A DNA stretch of 41,806 nt, from assembly GCA_038321615.1 (NCBI GenBank), contig JBBQFC010000025.1:1-41806 (forward strand), read 5' to 3'. The translations under genes and the position numbers were made by a program. The stretch's first letter is position 1, and every line of letters begins with the position of its first letter. The notes beneath the pieces are model-generated. The model did not search any database and was not told the origin of the DNA. It saw nothing but the letters and a program-made list of their open reading frames with translations. Source of the DNA: JBBQFC01 sp038321615 (GTDB taxonomy: Bacteria; Bacteroidota; Bacteroidia; Flavobacteriales_D; Cryomorphaceae). This document shows positions 19,261-30,100 of this stretch, piece by piece.

Positions 19261-19268
19261 CAAAAGTA
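19261..19268 (-). promoter_or_regulatory. Bacteroidota-type -7 element (TACTTTTG) directly before prfB
   Basis: TACTTTTG on the minus strand matches TAnnTTTG. Only four bases (CGCC) lie between it and the prfB ATG at 19256. Transcription from it would begin at or next to the ATG and give a leaderless or nearly leaderless message. It could let prfB, the ArsC-like gene and fumC be expressed apart from the upstream tatC-lptB genes. Confidence 0.5.
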
Positions 19269-19336
19269 ATCAGTTTTTAATGTGATGAGCGCAGTTGAAA
19301 ATCAAAAATTTTAAGGCAAAATTGATAGTTGAATTT

Positions 19337-20071
19337 TCAACTTACCTTCCGCTTCAACTCAAAGTTTTTGCCGAGGTACACCTTGCGCACCTGCTCATCG
19401 TTGGCCAAGTCTTCGGCTGAGCCGCTTTTTAAGATACTTCCTTCGAAAAGCAGGTATGCCCGATCGGTGATCGAAAGCGTTTCCTGCACGTTGTGATCGG
19501 TGATGAGTATGCCGATATTCTTGGTTTTTAATTGGGAAACAATCCCTTGAATATCTTCAACGGCAATAGGGTCAACGCCTGCGAATGGTTCGTCGAGAAG
19601 GATAAACTTTGGGTCGGTGGCCAGGGCCCTGGCTATTTCGGTACGGCGGCGTTCTCCACCCGAAAGAATATCACCACGATTGGTGCGCACATGGTTGAGG
19701 CCAAACTCATCGAGCAACGTTTCGAGTTTCACGGCTTGCTCTTTTTTGGTGAGTTTAGTCATTTCCAATACGGTGCGGAGATTGTCTTCTACGCTGAGTT
19801 TTCGAAATACGCTGGCTTCTTGAGGTAAATAACCCACGCCCAATTGAGCCCGCTCGTACATGGCTTCATTTGTTATATCGCGTTGATCGAGAAAGATCTT
19901 ACCCGAATTAGGCTTTACTAAGCCTACGGTCATGTAAAACGTGGTGGTTTTTCCAGCTCCATTTGGCCCGAGCAATCCGACTATTTCGCCTTGAGCCACC
20001 TGCACCGAAACCCCTTTTACCACGGTACGGCTCTTGTATTTTTTAAATAGATTTTCGGTGCGCAGTATCAT
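19337..20071 (-). CDS. lptB: LPS export ABC transporter ATP-binding protein LptB
   Basis: This 244-aa ATPase powers lipopolysaccharide extraction from the inner membrane with LptF/LptG. Walker A GPNGAGKT is at 35-42, the signature LSGGE at 136-140, and Walker B FILLDEPFAGVDP at about 156-168. The RRRTEIARAL wording and the 'KLSVEDNL' coupling region near 91-98 are characteristic of LptB rather than amino-acid importers. It lies 10 bp after the DUF5686 outer-membrane gene and near tatC, so the neighbourhood is about envelope assembly. No lptF/G/A/C is in the window. Confidence 0.92.
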   Translation of the reverse strand: MILRTENLFKKYKSRTVVKGVSVQVAQGEIVGLLGPNGAGKTTTFYMTVGLVKPNSGKIFLDQRDITNEAMYERAQLGVGYLPQEASVFRKLSVEDNLRTVLEMTKLTKKEQAVKLETLLDEFGLNHVRTNRGDILSGGERRRTEIARALATDPKFILLDEPFAGVDPIAVEDIQGIVSQLKTKNIGILITDHNVQETLSITDRAYLLFEGSILKSGSAEDLANDEQVRKVYLGKNFELKRKVS

Positions 20072-20081
20072 GTCTATATAG

Positions 20082-22589
20082 TTAGAATGTAATATCGAAA
20101 CCGATTAAAATGCTAAATTTCGTAGCCCGATCGAGCTCGAGGTAACTCAACCTCCAAATAGCATCGACACGGAAGAATTTAAATATATTCTCCACGCCAA
20201 CATAAGCTTCGGCAAATGGGCGCGAGTCAAATCGATAGGTGTTTGCCGGAAGGAGAAGCTCTTCGAAATTGCCATCGCCAAATCGACCATAAATCCCGTT
20301 AACGCCGACGATTTCACGAAATTTCAGCTTTTGAAACAAGGGTATTTTATTGAAGAAGAAGCCTTCGAAATGATGCTCCGCCCGCCCACTGATATATCGA
20401 TCGCTAACGAACTCAAAGAAATTCATGGTATTGAATGCTTCACTATTGTAAAAGAAACTTTCGTTACCGGCATGTACAAATTGCAATACGAAGGGCAAGC
20501 TCTGCCAGGTTTTACCCCCTTCTATTGTAAACTTCATAGTTCCAAAGGGTCCCATTGGAATTTTATCGCTCACCGTTGCTGTGAGCCGTTGGTAGGTGTA
20601 GTCGCCGCCCAATAAATCTTCTACACCAAAATCTACCCGGACTTTCAATATGGGATACCTGCTGCCCAAGCTCACACGCTCAAATTCTCCGCTTAAAAAC
20701 TTTTCGCGGTAAGCAAATCGCGCACCGATGGAAATTTCCGAGCTGGTAATGGGTCCAACATCCACATCGTCGATTCCATCATCTGTGGCCACCGGTCTAA
20801 GAAACTCCCAAGCGCCGCGCGCTCGCAGCTCCCGGCGCCGAAATTCTAATAGGGTAGAGAAACCCGAAAACCATTCTCGCTCGGTGTAAATGCGCGCTTG
20901 CTTATTGAGAATGAGCCTATCTTGGGGATTGCGAACAGTGAGAAAGTTGATAAAATGGTCGCGGACAAAAAAGTTGGGAGTTTGCCCGATGAGCTCCAAA
21001 TCTTCTGAATAATAGGCTCCGAGCGTTTGCCGTGGTTTCTTACTCAAAAAGTATTGCCCCCCCAAGCTGTATTTAAAGCGTTTATCTCTGGTGCCATAAG
21101 CGAGATAGCCCTCTAGTAGCGTACGCGTGCTGAAGGCATTGCTGGTGCGCAGTCCAAATTTCGGGCGTAGACCTTCGACGGAATTAACGCTCAGGAAAGT
21201 GAAAATAGATCCCACTTCTACATTGCCGTAAATCTTATAGCCGAGAAACAGAAAGTTGATCAAATCCACATAAGTCATGAAGATTCCGTTGTTCTTCAGG
21301 CTATCCACCATATTGTAGATTCCCTGCTCATGCTCACTTATTTCCACATGTCTGGATTGCTTCCAAAATTCACTGGATAATTCGTTGACCTGGGTTTCGA
21401 CGATCACATTCTCAGCTCCACTATAAAACTCCGGGTCTTTGGGCTTATTGATCACAAAATCACGGTAGGTGGCAAGCTTCTTCCCATAAAAACCCATTTC
21501 CTTGTCGACCACGTTGAAATCGGCGACGAGCTCTTCCTGGATGAGCATCCATACTTCGGGCTCCACTTCATTGTAATTGTGGTGCACCCGCAGATCGGTA
21601 ATAAAATTAATATTGGCGCTCTTCAATATTTTGGCTTCAATCTCTTTCAAGGCATACGTGGTATCGTTTACCCAAAAATGGCCTTCAAATACCAATTCGG
21701 TTTCGTTCTTCGGAAGAAAGTCGAGCCGGTAGCACCATTTGCTATCGATGAACATGCTATCGACCAAGAAATATTTGTAGAAAGCCAAGCCATAATTTGA
21801 GATAGGACTTATAAAGTTCTTTCCAAAAATGTTTATCGAATTCTCATAAACATTGACTTCTTGATACATCTGCCCGAGGAATTGAGAAATACTCTCATTA
21901 TTGATCCCCGATACTTTGGTGCCATGAATGATTTCCTTACGCCCGCGTGGTTGGCGTTGATAATAGAAGTCAGATAAGGACTCGGTAATAAAGAATGGCA
22001 AAGAGACTTTTGTTTGCGAAGAATCGACGTAGTCGAAGATAAAATCGAACTGGTTGAACACCTTACGATCACGGAATTTATCGGAAATATTGTTCAGATC
22101 AAATTCAACCCGATTGTACGTCTCGTATTGGTAAGCATCGAGTTTGGTGCGGTTATTTACCGGTTTATTGGCTACGATTCTTCGAAGAATAATATGCGCT
22201 GGGTTCTCGTAGTCCTTCGCGCTAATTACAACTTCGCCGAGCCCGACCGAACTAGGTTTTAAAAAAAAATCAATAACCTGCTCCCGGTCTCTTTTTACCT
22301 TCATAGCGGTTTTGCTGTAGCCTATGAAGGTGGCCACGAGCGAGTCGCTTGCGTAATATGTTTCCAATCGGTATGCACCGTCGATATTGGTTGTGGTTCC
22401 CACTTTTCCATCTTGAAAGGCTAAATTCACGAAGGGAAGTGGCTCGCGGGTTTCCGCATCATACACCTTACCGCTCACCACTGTGCGCTGGGCAAAAAGC
22501 GTATTGCTGCACGCCACCAATAGGGCAGCCAATGCCAGCAACGTGCGGCAAGCAGTCCGAATTAAAGGGGTTTTTATAGAAGCGCGCAT
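20082..22589 (-). CDS. DUF5686 outer-membrane protein with N-terminal carboxypeptidase-regulatory-like domain
   Basis: This is an 835-aa protein. A signal peptide (about 1-33, ending LFAQ) precedes a carboxypeptidase regulatory-like beta-sandwich (about 36-115: VSGKVYDAETREPLPFVNL). The long remainder has the DUF5686 pattern of Bacteroidota, including DAYQYETYNRVEFDLNNI, and ends as alternating beta-strands with a terminal Phe, indicating an outer-membrane barrel. Its function is not established. The N-terminal domain is the kind found before TonB-dependent receptors, but no TonB-box plug domain is seen. It is in series with tatC (21 bp upstream) and lptB (10 bp downstream). Confidence 0.88.
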   Translation of the reverse strand: MRASIKTPLIRTACRTLLALAALLVACSNTLFAQRTVVSGKVYDAETREPLPFVNLAFQDGKVGTTTNIDGAYRLETYYASDSLVATFIGYSKTAMKVKRDREQVIDFFLKPSSVGLGEVVISAKDYENPAHIILRRIVANKPVNNRTKLDAYQYETYNRVEFDLNNISDKFRDRKVFNQFDFIFDYVDSSQTKVSLPFFITESLSDFYYQRQPRGRKEIIHGTKVSGINNESISQFLGQMYQEVNVYENSINIFGKNFISPISNYGLAFYKYFLVDSMFIDSKWCYRLDFLPKNETELVFEGHFWVNDTTYALKEIEAKILKSANINFITDLRVHHNYNEVEPEVWMLIQEELVADFNVVDKEMGFYGKKLATYRDFVINKPKDPEFYSGAENVIVETQVNELSSEFWKQSRHVEISEHEQGIYNMVDSLKNNGIFMTYVDLINFLFLGYKIYGNVEVGSIFTFLSVNSVEGLRPKFGLRTSNAFSTRTLLEGYLAYGTRDKRFKYSLGGQYFLSKKPRQTLGAYYSEDLELIGQTPNFFVRDHFINFLTVRNPQDRLILNKQARIYTEREWFSGFSTLLEFRRRELRARGAWEFLRPVATDDGIDDVDVGPITSSEISIGARFAYREKFLSGEFERVSLGSRYPILKVRVDFGVEDLLGGDYTYQRLTATVSDKIPMGPFGTMKFTIEGGKTWQSLPFVLQFVHAGNESFFYNSEAFNTMNFFEFVSDRYISGRAEHHFEGFFFNKIPLFQKLKFREIVGVNGIYGRFGDGNFEELLLPANTYRFDSRPFAEAYVGVENIFKFFRVDAIWRLSYLELDRATKFSILIGFDITF

Positions 22590-22610
22590 TTTAATATACT
22601 ACGGCAATTT

Positions 22611-23432
22611 TCAGGAAGTGGACGCGCGCGCCCTTCGAGCATTATTGCGCACTACTACCCTAGCAATTTGTATGCTTATTTCATACAAAATCATCAAAGG
22701 TAAAGATACCAAAATCTGAGAGGTGATATCAGGAGGCGTTATAATCGCCGACAAGACTAGCACCACTACGATGGCGTGCTTGCGGTAGGTGCGCAGCAAC
22801 TGAGGTGTAACGAGCCCGAGACGAGCCAGAAAGTAAATAACCATGGGCAATTGAAACACCAAACCACTGGCAAGGGTGGTGGTGGTAACTGTAGAAATAA
22901 ACGAGTCGAGTGTGATAATATTCTCCACTTGTGCACTTACAGTGTACGTGCCGAGAAATTGTACCGACAGTGGCGCCATCAAGAAATAGCCAAATAACAC
23001 CCCCGAACCAAATAAAAGCGACACAAATATTACCACACCACGCGCTCCTTTTCGCTCGCCATCTTTGAGGCCAGGTTTTACAAACGACCAAAACTGATAG
23101 AATACGTATGGAAAGGCTACCACAATACCGGCAATGAGCGATACCATAATGTGGCTGCTGAACTGACCGCTCATGTCGATATTTTGAAGCTTTAAGTCCG
23201 ATTGAATACAAAATTCTTCACCCAGCCCGAGCTTTCTCGATATATTGCAAAAGACGCGGTACGTAAAAAACTGCGAATCTTTAGGCGCCAGAATAATGCC
23301 ATCGAAAAGCACCCCTTTAAAAACAAATGCCAATATACCCCCACTGAGTATGGCGATAGCCGCGCGAACAATGCGCCACCTCAACTCTTCGAGATGCTCT
23401 AAAAAGGACATTTGTTCGTTTGTTTCTGCCAA
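22611..23432 (-). CDS. tatC: Sec-independent (twin-arginine) translocase subunit TatC
   Basis: TatC is the signal-recognising membrane subunit of the Tat pathway, which exports folded proteins. The 273-aa frame has MSFLEHLEELRWRIVRAAIAI, the conserved cytosolic start leading into helix 1, and FVKPGLKDGERKGA between helices 2 and 3, with the usual six hydrophobic segments. The listed start is TTG at 23432. ATG 23411 (residue 8) is the alternative. The TTG is preferred because relatives have a short charged leader before MSFL, and because a TAnnTTTG element lies 21 nt before it, matching two other genes here. No tatA is in the window. Confidence 0.93.
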   Translation of the reverse strand: MAETNEQMSFLEHLEELRWRIVRAAIAILSGGILAFVFKGVLFDGIILAPKDSQFFTYRVFCNISRKLGLGEEFCIQSDLKLQNIDMSGQFSSHIMVSLIAGIVVAFPYVFYQFWSFVKPGLKDGERKGARGVVIFVSLLFGSGVLFGYFLMAPLSVQFLGTYTVSAQVENIITLDSFISTVTTTTLASGLVFQLPMVIYFLARLGLVTPQLLRTYRKHAIVVVLVLSAIITPPDITSQILVSLPLMILYEISIQIARVVVRNNARRARASTS

Positions 23433-23453
23433 GAAATTATGGATTTAAAACCG

Positions 23454-23461
23454 CAAAGCTA
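23454..23461 (-). promoter_or_regulatory. Bacteroidota-type -7 element (TAGCTTTG) for the tatC series
   Basis: TAGCTTTG on the minus strand fits TAnnTTTG, 21 nt upstream of the TTG start of tatC. It would drive the tatC - DUF5686 - lptB series. Spacing agrees with the elements upstream of kmo and of the anchor-I gene (22 nt each). Confidence 0.5.
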
Positions 23462-23666
23462 AAACAATAAAAAGCCCTTCGGACGGTTGGTAGCCCACCG
23501 TATCAACCTTTGCTGGAATGCATCCAAAAAAAGTACGTCCTTTGCGCCCAAAAAAAATACATACAGCCCCCTTGTGTGTTCTTCAATTGTTGTATATTGA
23601 ACTTGTTTATTGAAGCCCTGCGATACCATTTTCGCGGGCTGATTTGTACTACCTAAGTTGAGTAAA

Positions 23667-25856
23667 ATGATTACTGACACGCTGTCGCCAAAACAGGCAC
23701 TATCCAATTATTTTGGATTTTCCACCTTTAAAGGGGAACAAGAAGCGATTATTAACAGCATCCTCGATGGCCACCACACCTTTGTGATCATGCCTACAGG
23801 GGGCGGCAAGTCGCTATGCTATCAGCTTCCTGCCCTTATGAAGCCCGGCACTGCCATCGTGGTATCGCCACTTATTGCCCTAATGAAAAATCAAGTTGAT
23901 GCCCTCCGCGCCGTCTCAGACAATTATGGCGTGGCGCACTTCTTAAATTCATCGCTGAACCGCGCCGAAATAGCCCGCGTAATGGAAGATGTAACAAGCG
24001 GCGTTACCAAATTGCTCTACATGGCTCCTGAAAGCCTCACGAAGCAAGAGTACGTAGATTTTCTGAAAGCTTCAGATATCTCATTCTTCGCGATCGATGA
24101 AGCACACTGTATTTCCGAGTGGGGCCACGATTTCCGCCCGGAGTATCGCCGTCTGCGCACCATAATGGACGACATTAAGGAAGCCCCGGTTATTGCACTC
24201 ACCGCTACGGCCACCACCAAAGTTCAGCAAGATATTGTGAAGATTCTCGGCATGAACGACGCCAATACCTTCAAAGCGTCCTTCAATCGAGGAAATCTTT
24301 ACTATGAAGTTCGTCCTAAAAAAGACGTGACCAAGGAGATTATCAAGTTCATCAAAACCAAGCCCGGCAAATCGGGGATTGTTTATTGCTTAAGCCGAAA
24401 GAAGGTTGAAGAGATAGCCGAAGCTCTTCGCGTAAATGGCATAAAGGCTCTACCTTATCATGCTGGTCTCGATGCCCACAATCGCAGCGATCACCAGGAC
24501 GCCTTTCTCAATGAAGATACGGACGTAATAGTGGCCACGATTGCCTTTGGGATGGGTATCGATAAGCCCGATGTGCGCTTCGTAGTCCATCACGACATTC
24601 CAAAAAGTATCGAAAGCTATTACCAGGAAACCGGCAGAGCAGGTCGCGATGGTGGCGAAGGGCATTGCCTGGCATTCTACAGCTATAAAGACATTGAGAA
24701 GCTGGATAAATTCCTGCACAAAAAGCACGTTTCCGAAATGGAAATAGGCCGACAACTCTTGCAAGAGATCGTTTCTTATGCCGAGACGAGCATGTGCCGC
24801 AGGAAGTTTGTTCTCCACTACTTCGGCGAATTCTTCGACGCCGAGAGTTGCAGTGAAATGTGCGATAATTGCCGATTCCCAAAAGAGCATTACGAAGGTC
24901 AAGAAGCGGTAAGCATGCTGCTCGAGGCCATTAGCCAAACGAAGGAGCGGCATCGTGCCAAGCACATTATCAATGTACTCCGTGGGGTAGAGACGTCGGA
25001 AGTAAAGACTTACAAAGACGATGAGCTAAAAATATACCAGGCCGGAGATGAATATTCTGATGCACAATGGAATGCCATAATCAGGCAAGCCACACTCGCC
25101 GAATTCATTCACAAGGACATCGAAACCTACGGTATATTAACGCTTACGAACCAAGCCCGGGCTTTTATGAAAGCACCACATTCCATTACGCTTGTGAAGG
25201 AAAACGATTACAGCGATGTGGACGATGTGAATGAAACGATAACCCGAGATTCTGGCAAATCTGCAGCCGACGAAATCCTCTACAAAATGCTAGAGCAGCT
25301 TCGCGACCAGGAAAGCAAACACCACAAGCTTCCTGGATATGTCATTTTTCAGGACCCATCCCTACAGGAAATGGCAACGCAGTATCCCATTACGATCGAG
25401 GAGCTCACGCATATTACGGGCGTTGGCCAAGGGAAGGCAAACAAATTCGGAGAACCATTTATCGAACTTATAGCCAAGTATGTAGACGAGAATGAAATTG
25501 AGCGGCCTTTTGATTTTGTCGTAAAATCGGTAGTCAACAAATCAGGGCTTAAGGTGCATATCATCACCAATATAGACCGCAAAATTCCGCTTACTGATAT
25601 AGCCAGAGCAAAAGGCAAGGAGATTGACGATATCTTAACCGAGATAGAAGCCATCGTAGGTTCCGGTACGCGTGTGAACATCACCTACTACATTAATGAA
25701 GAGATCGACGAAGACGATCAGGAAGAGATTTACGATTACTTCATGGAAGCAGCGACCGATGCAATCGATCAAGCCTACGAATCGTTTGAAGGGGAATACA
25801 CCGAAGAGCAACTGCGCTTAATGCGGATTAAGTTTCTCTGCGAGGTGGCGAATTAA
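23667..25856 (+). CDS. recQ: ATP-dependent DNA helicase RecQ
   Basis: This 729-aa 3'-5' helicase acts in recombination and replication-fork repair. Walker A TGGGKS is at 44-49, DEAH near 145 (AIDEAHCISEWGHDFRP), and motif VI QETGRAGRDG near 320. The RQC zinc site Cys residues lie in SMCRRKFVLHYF and SEMCDNC (about 375-402). An HRDC domain (about 540-615) includes GVGQGKANKFG. A further acidic C-terminal extension of about 100 residues is present, as in other Bacteroidota RecQ proteins. ATG 23667 is chosen over an in-frame TTG three codons upstream. It converges with the M20 gene, with 14 bp between stops. Confidence 0.95.
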   Translation: MITDTLSPKQALSNYFGFSTFKGEQEAIINSILDGHHTFVIMPTGGGKSLCYQLPALMKPGTAIVVSPLIALMKNQVDALRAVSDNYGVAHFLNSSLNRAEIARVMEDVTSGVTKLLYMAPESLTKQEYVDFLKASDISFFAIDEAHCISEWGHDFRPEYRRLRTIMDDIKEAPVIALTATATTKVQQDIVKILGMNDANTFKASFNRGNLYYEVRPKKDVTKEIIKFIKTKPGKSGIVYCLSRKKVEEIAEALRVNGIKALPYHAGLDAHNRSDHQDAFLNEDTDVIVATIAFGMGIDKPDVRFVVHHDIPKSIESYYQETGRAGRDGGEGHCLAFYSYKDIEKLDKFLHKKHVSEMEIGRQLLQEIVSYAETSMCRRKFVLHYFGEFFDAESCSEMCDNCRFPKEHYEGQEAVSMLLEAISQTKERHRAKHIINVLRGVETSEVKTYKDDELKIYQAGDEYSDAQWNAIIRQATLAEFIHKDIETYGILTLTNQARAFMKAPHSITLVKENDYSDVDDVNETITRDSGKSAADEILYKMLEQLRDQESKHHKLPGYVIFQDPSLQEMATQYPITIEELTHITGVGQGKANKFGEPFIELIAKYVDENEIERPFDFVVKSVVNKSGLKVHIITNIDRKIPLTDIARAKGKEIDDILTEIEAIVGSGTRVNITYYINEEIDEDDQEEIYDYFMEAATDAIDQAYESFEGEYTEEQLRLMRIKFLCEVAN

Positions 25857-25870
25857 CATTCCCAAAAAAA

Positions 25871-27049
25871 TTACAATTCCCTCAGCCCTTCTGCCGCCAA
25901 GCGAGCCATTAATGCCGCGCCAATAACCAGGGCATCTTCGTCGATATCGAATTTATCGGTATGGAGCGGAGCCCCGAGATTTTTGGACTTATTCGAAGTA
26001 CCCAAGCGGTAAAAGCAGGCTGGAATTTGCTGCGCGTAGTAAGCAAAATCTTCGGCGGTCATTCGCACGCCGAGCTCATGCACATGCTCAACTCCGAGCA
26101 TGGTTTCAGCTTGGCTTTTAGCCCAAAGCGTTAGACTTTCATTATTTGTGAGACATGGATAGCCTTTTCTGATCTCTATATCAGCGGTGGCTCCCATCGA
26201 AGCGGCCATTTCGCGAACGAGTTTGTAGACGTGCGTATGCATGGTTTCTCGCCAAGCTTCATCGAGGGTGCGGAGGGTACCTTGCATCACCACTTTGTCG
26301 GGTATTACATTGGTTGCTCCCAAGGCTTCAACACGACCAATGGATAAAACCGATGGAATATCGGGTCTCGATCTACGACTTACAATCTGCTGCAAGGCGA
26401 TAATAATTTCCGCGCTTATTAAAATGGGATCTATCAAGGTATGAGGTAAAGCCGCATGGCCCCCCTTGCCGTGAATAGTAATGTATAGTTCGTCGGTCGA
26501 AGCCATGTAAATACCTGGCTTAAAGCCCACATGCCCCACTTCCATATCGGGAAAAACGTGTTGCCCAAATATCAGCTCTACATCGGGATTTCGGAGCGCT
26601 CCATCCGCAATCATCAGAGAGGCCCCGCCGGGAAGTCGCTCTTCGGCGGGTTGAAATAGCAAACGCACGCGACCTTCAAGCTCGCCTTCCATATTTTTGA
26701 GAATCTTGGCTGCGCCAAGCAGGCAACTGGTATGCACATCGTGACCACAAGCATGCATCACACCGGGGTTTTTCGAAGCGTACTCCACTTGGTTTGCTTC
26801 AGTAATAGGCAGCGCATCCATATCGCCACGCAGCGCAATAAGTTTGCCGCCGTCCTTCCCTATTTCAGCTATCAGACCGTGGCCGCCAACACCGGTGCGG
26901 TGGCTAATGCCCAGCTCCGTAAGTTGCTCAGACAAAAAGGCTGCGGTTTTCTCTTCTTGAAAAGATAATTCTGGATGTTGGTGCAAATGCCTGCGGTGAG
27001 CTATTAATTCGGAATGGATGGCCTTCGCAGCCTGCAGGAATTTGTCCAT
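25871..27049 (-). CDS. M20-family amidohydrolase (N-acyl amino acid deacylase type)
   Basis: This 392-aa dinuclear metal hydrolase has HQHPELSFQE (23-32), GDMDALPITE (75-84), MHACGHDVHTS (98-108, with Cys101 and His103 as metal ligands) and QPAEERLPGG, the catalytic Glu pair. These are the marks of the M20D subgroup (hippurate hydrolase, IAA-amino acid hydrolase, N-acetyl-diaminopimelate deacetylase). Cytosolic, no signal peptide. The substrate cannot be told from motifs. No lysine-biosynthesis genes adjoin it. It lies 84 bp after the 1087-aa outer-membrane protein gene on the same strand. Confidence 0.88.
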   Translation of the reverse strand: MDKFLQAAKAIHSELIAHRRHLHQHPELSFQEEKTAAFLSEQLTELGISHRTGVGGHGLIAEIGKDGGKLIALRGDMDALPITEANQVEYASKNPGVMHACGHDVHTSCLLGAAKILKNMEGELEGRVRLLFQPAEERLPGGASLMIADGALRNPDVELIFGQHVFPDMEVGHVGFKPGIYMASTDELYITIHGKGGHAALPHTLIDPILISAEIIIALQQIVSRRSRPDIPSVLSIGRVEALGATNVIPDKVVMQGTLRTLDEAWRETMHTHVYKLVREMAASMGATADIEIRKGYPCLTNNESLTLWAKSQAETMLGVEHVHELGVRMTAEDFAYYAQQIPACFYRLGTSNKSKNLGAPLHTDKFDIDEDALVIGAALMARLAAEGLREL

Positions 27050-27133
27050 AGAATCTTTTGTCTTTTTTGAATCAAGTATTGGGCACCCTTAATTTGCAAG
27101 AGTCAGGATTTCACCATCCCCTTGCCACTGTGC

Positions 27134-30100
27134 TTAAAAATCTAAAGCTAACGAAAAGTAGAACACCCGATCGAGCACTACTCCATCGTCGACTCCCCAA
27201 GCCCAATCGAAGCGCATGAAATAACCCAATATTCGGCTTCTCAAACCGAAACCATAACCGTACACCACAGGGTCGCGGTTGTTTTTGATCTCGATGGTAA
27301 GGTTACCGGTTTCTAATACACGGCTGTTGAAGGCATTGTTTTCGCTGTATGGGTGTAGCCCGGTCCATGCCGAGCCAATATCTCCAAAGCCGATAATTTG
27401 GAAATTCTCCAAAAAGTCGCTCTTCAGCGGTTTGTTGAAGAAATAACTGAACACCGGCCAGCGCAGTTCGGAGTTGATAACGGCCATGGAAGTTCCGTTT
27501 CGGGCATTGGCAAAGAAGCCACGCATGGGACTGCCCCGCGTTTGGAAGCGGTAATTCTGGTCGGGATCTAATGGCAAACTATTATCCGTTCTGGAGAACC
27601 ACCAATCATCGACGCCACCTAAAAAGAAAGCAACATTCTCTTGACCAATACTAGCGCTATAGCCGAAACGGTTGGCCCAAATAAGCTTTCGGTGCAAGCG
27701 TTGGTAATGTCGGAAATCGACACCTAGTGTGATGAAATCTGTTTTAAAATCAACGGGATCTTTAAAGTACTCGCCCCAAAACTTGAACCGCATTCCTCGA
27801 CGCAAATTCAACCCCATAGGCAGGGTATTGTCAAACACGATTTCTCCCTTCAGACCCACATAATGGTCGCTGACAATTCCTACACCTGCTGTGCGCTGGT
27901 CGGTGGCTAGCGGGGTTTCCCGGTCGTGGCGGTACAAAGCAGAGCCACGCAGACTAAACACCTCGTTTATTGGCCAGCTAAGGCGGTACGCAGAGCTGTA
28001 GGTAATCGTTTTCCGTATTTCGTTTATGGCATTGAAGCGCTGGCTCTGCCTGTAAAGCTGGAAGCGCTTATCGAGGCGTTTGGAAAGGTCTTCGAAGCTT
28101 ACCATATAGGTATTATTGTCCAAATTTCCGGCAAGCTGCATGCCACCCACAATTTTATAATCTTCAAACAAATCGCTCGTACCCAATTTGAACAACCCAC
28201 TCAAACTTGGATTGAGATTGTCGGGGCCACTAAGTGGCTGGTAGAAATTGGTGAGAAATGTATTGTCAATCTGTGTGATGATATAATCGGTAGTGAAATT
28301 GAGATTATAATTTCGAGCACCGGGAAGAGGTATTGTATCGAGTGCGGTATATCCATCCTTGGCGCGCAATTGTTCCGCTTTAGTGGTTTCCTCCACTAAT
28401 TCGGTAATGGTGATCGTCTCTTTTGAGTAGTCGAAATTACGTTCGCCTTCAAACTGATAATTCTGAATATTGATTTCGCCTCGCGCCTTGTCGTCGGGTA
28501 CCACCACCGTTTCAACATCTTCGATTAACGTGTTTTGGTCGATAGATTTACTTGGTTTTCGCGGGCCGTTTGGATCGCTCGGCGAGCCTGTGCCCACCTT
28601 GCGCCGCGTGGGGTCGAGTTCATCTTCGTTAAATCGACTCGTATAGAAGTGGTAGCGTTTATTGCTAAAGGTCATCGTAGAAAAGCGCCCCGTTTTTGGA
28701 TACGCGGCATACTCTAATAGATCGTAAGCATAGTTGCTCAGCGGAACGGCTGTGGTAAAATACCGGTAGTGAATGGTGGTGTCTATCCGACTTATCAAGC
28801 TGTCGTAGGTGGCCAGATAGCGATTGCGGTTACCTTCGAAATCGGCGAGAAAAGTGTAGCGAATGCTGTCGTATTCGTAAGGCTCTCTTTCTATCAGGTC
28901 GGGCGTGTTAGTAATGCGCTCCAGCACCCGGCCGTTGGAGCCTACTTTTATAGCAAACACATCGCGGTTGGTAGAATAAACGGTTGGAAATTCTTTCGTT
29001 CGAAGGGTATCGTCAAATCGGTCGGATGTAAAAATAATCCGCTCCCCATCGCGCGAAAAGCTCGGCTCGTAATCGCCGTAAAGATCATTGGTAAGCTGCT
29101 CTTGCCGATTGCCGATATTATAGTAAAGATAGATATCGCTTTGGCCATTTCGCACGCCCGAGAAAGCAATCTGCTGCCCATTCGGACTGTAAGCCATGCT
29201 TAAGATTTTGTCCATTTGCAAAATCTCGCGGGTAGTGGTCTTTTTATCGTCCACATTATAACTGCTCAGCAAAAGTTTACCCCGTTTTTCCTGTACATAG
29301 CTAAATGCTCCGCTCGAAGGGTGCCATGCCATTATTGGAAAGGAATAATCGGTGATACGATTCAGCCTTTGTTCGGCTTTGAGCAACTTTTTGCGCTTTT
29401 TAGCCATAATATCGTAGATGTATAGCCGATATTGACCCATAACATTGTTGCTGTATGAGGCATACCGACCATCGGGGCTCACTTCGAAATGGGTATAGAC
29501 GGCTCCTTTCTTCGATTTCAGACGCAACTCCTCCAATTCTATTGGTTCTTTGCTGAGCTCAGCCACAACGTACTCGCCGTGGTAGTAAGCAATACATTCC
29601 TTGGTGATACTATCGAGCGATTTGCCCAAAACGAAGAGAAAACCGCTTTCAACATTCCTGCTCACTCTGGACATGTAGAGAATGTTGGGTATAATATTTT
29701 CGCCGTAAGTGTTGGCTACATATCGCCACAATGCATACCCTGCAATATGCGATTCGCGCCCTTCCAGGCGATTAAATTTACTGTAAGCGCCCGTCATAAT
29801 ACCATCGCGTATGCGGCTTTCCGTATCCGGATATACATTCTTTGATGCATAGAGAATCAAGCCTTCGATGTACCATTCTGGCAGGTTGAGCAGGGTGCTA
29901 CTTTTCACCACTTCGCGCCAATTGCCGCCATAAAGCACGCTGTTAACAAGCACTCTGGCCAATCCATCGCGAATCTGACGCTCGAGCGCCATGTAGTCGC
30001 CTTCGAAGTAGAGAAATACCTTGGAGCCCACTATTCGGGTGATGCCGCCAATACTGGTTTGCTCGTCGCCGGTGATACCCACATTGCTCTGCTTGAAATC

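Noticed and set aside
27926..29203. Plus-strand frames of 157 and 144 aa within the 1087-aa gene
   Set aside because: Antisense to a gene with signal peptide, propeller repeats and barrel end; no family resemblance.
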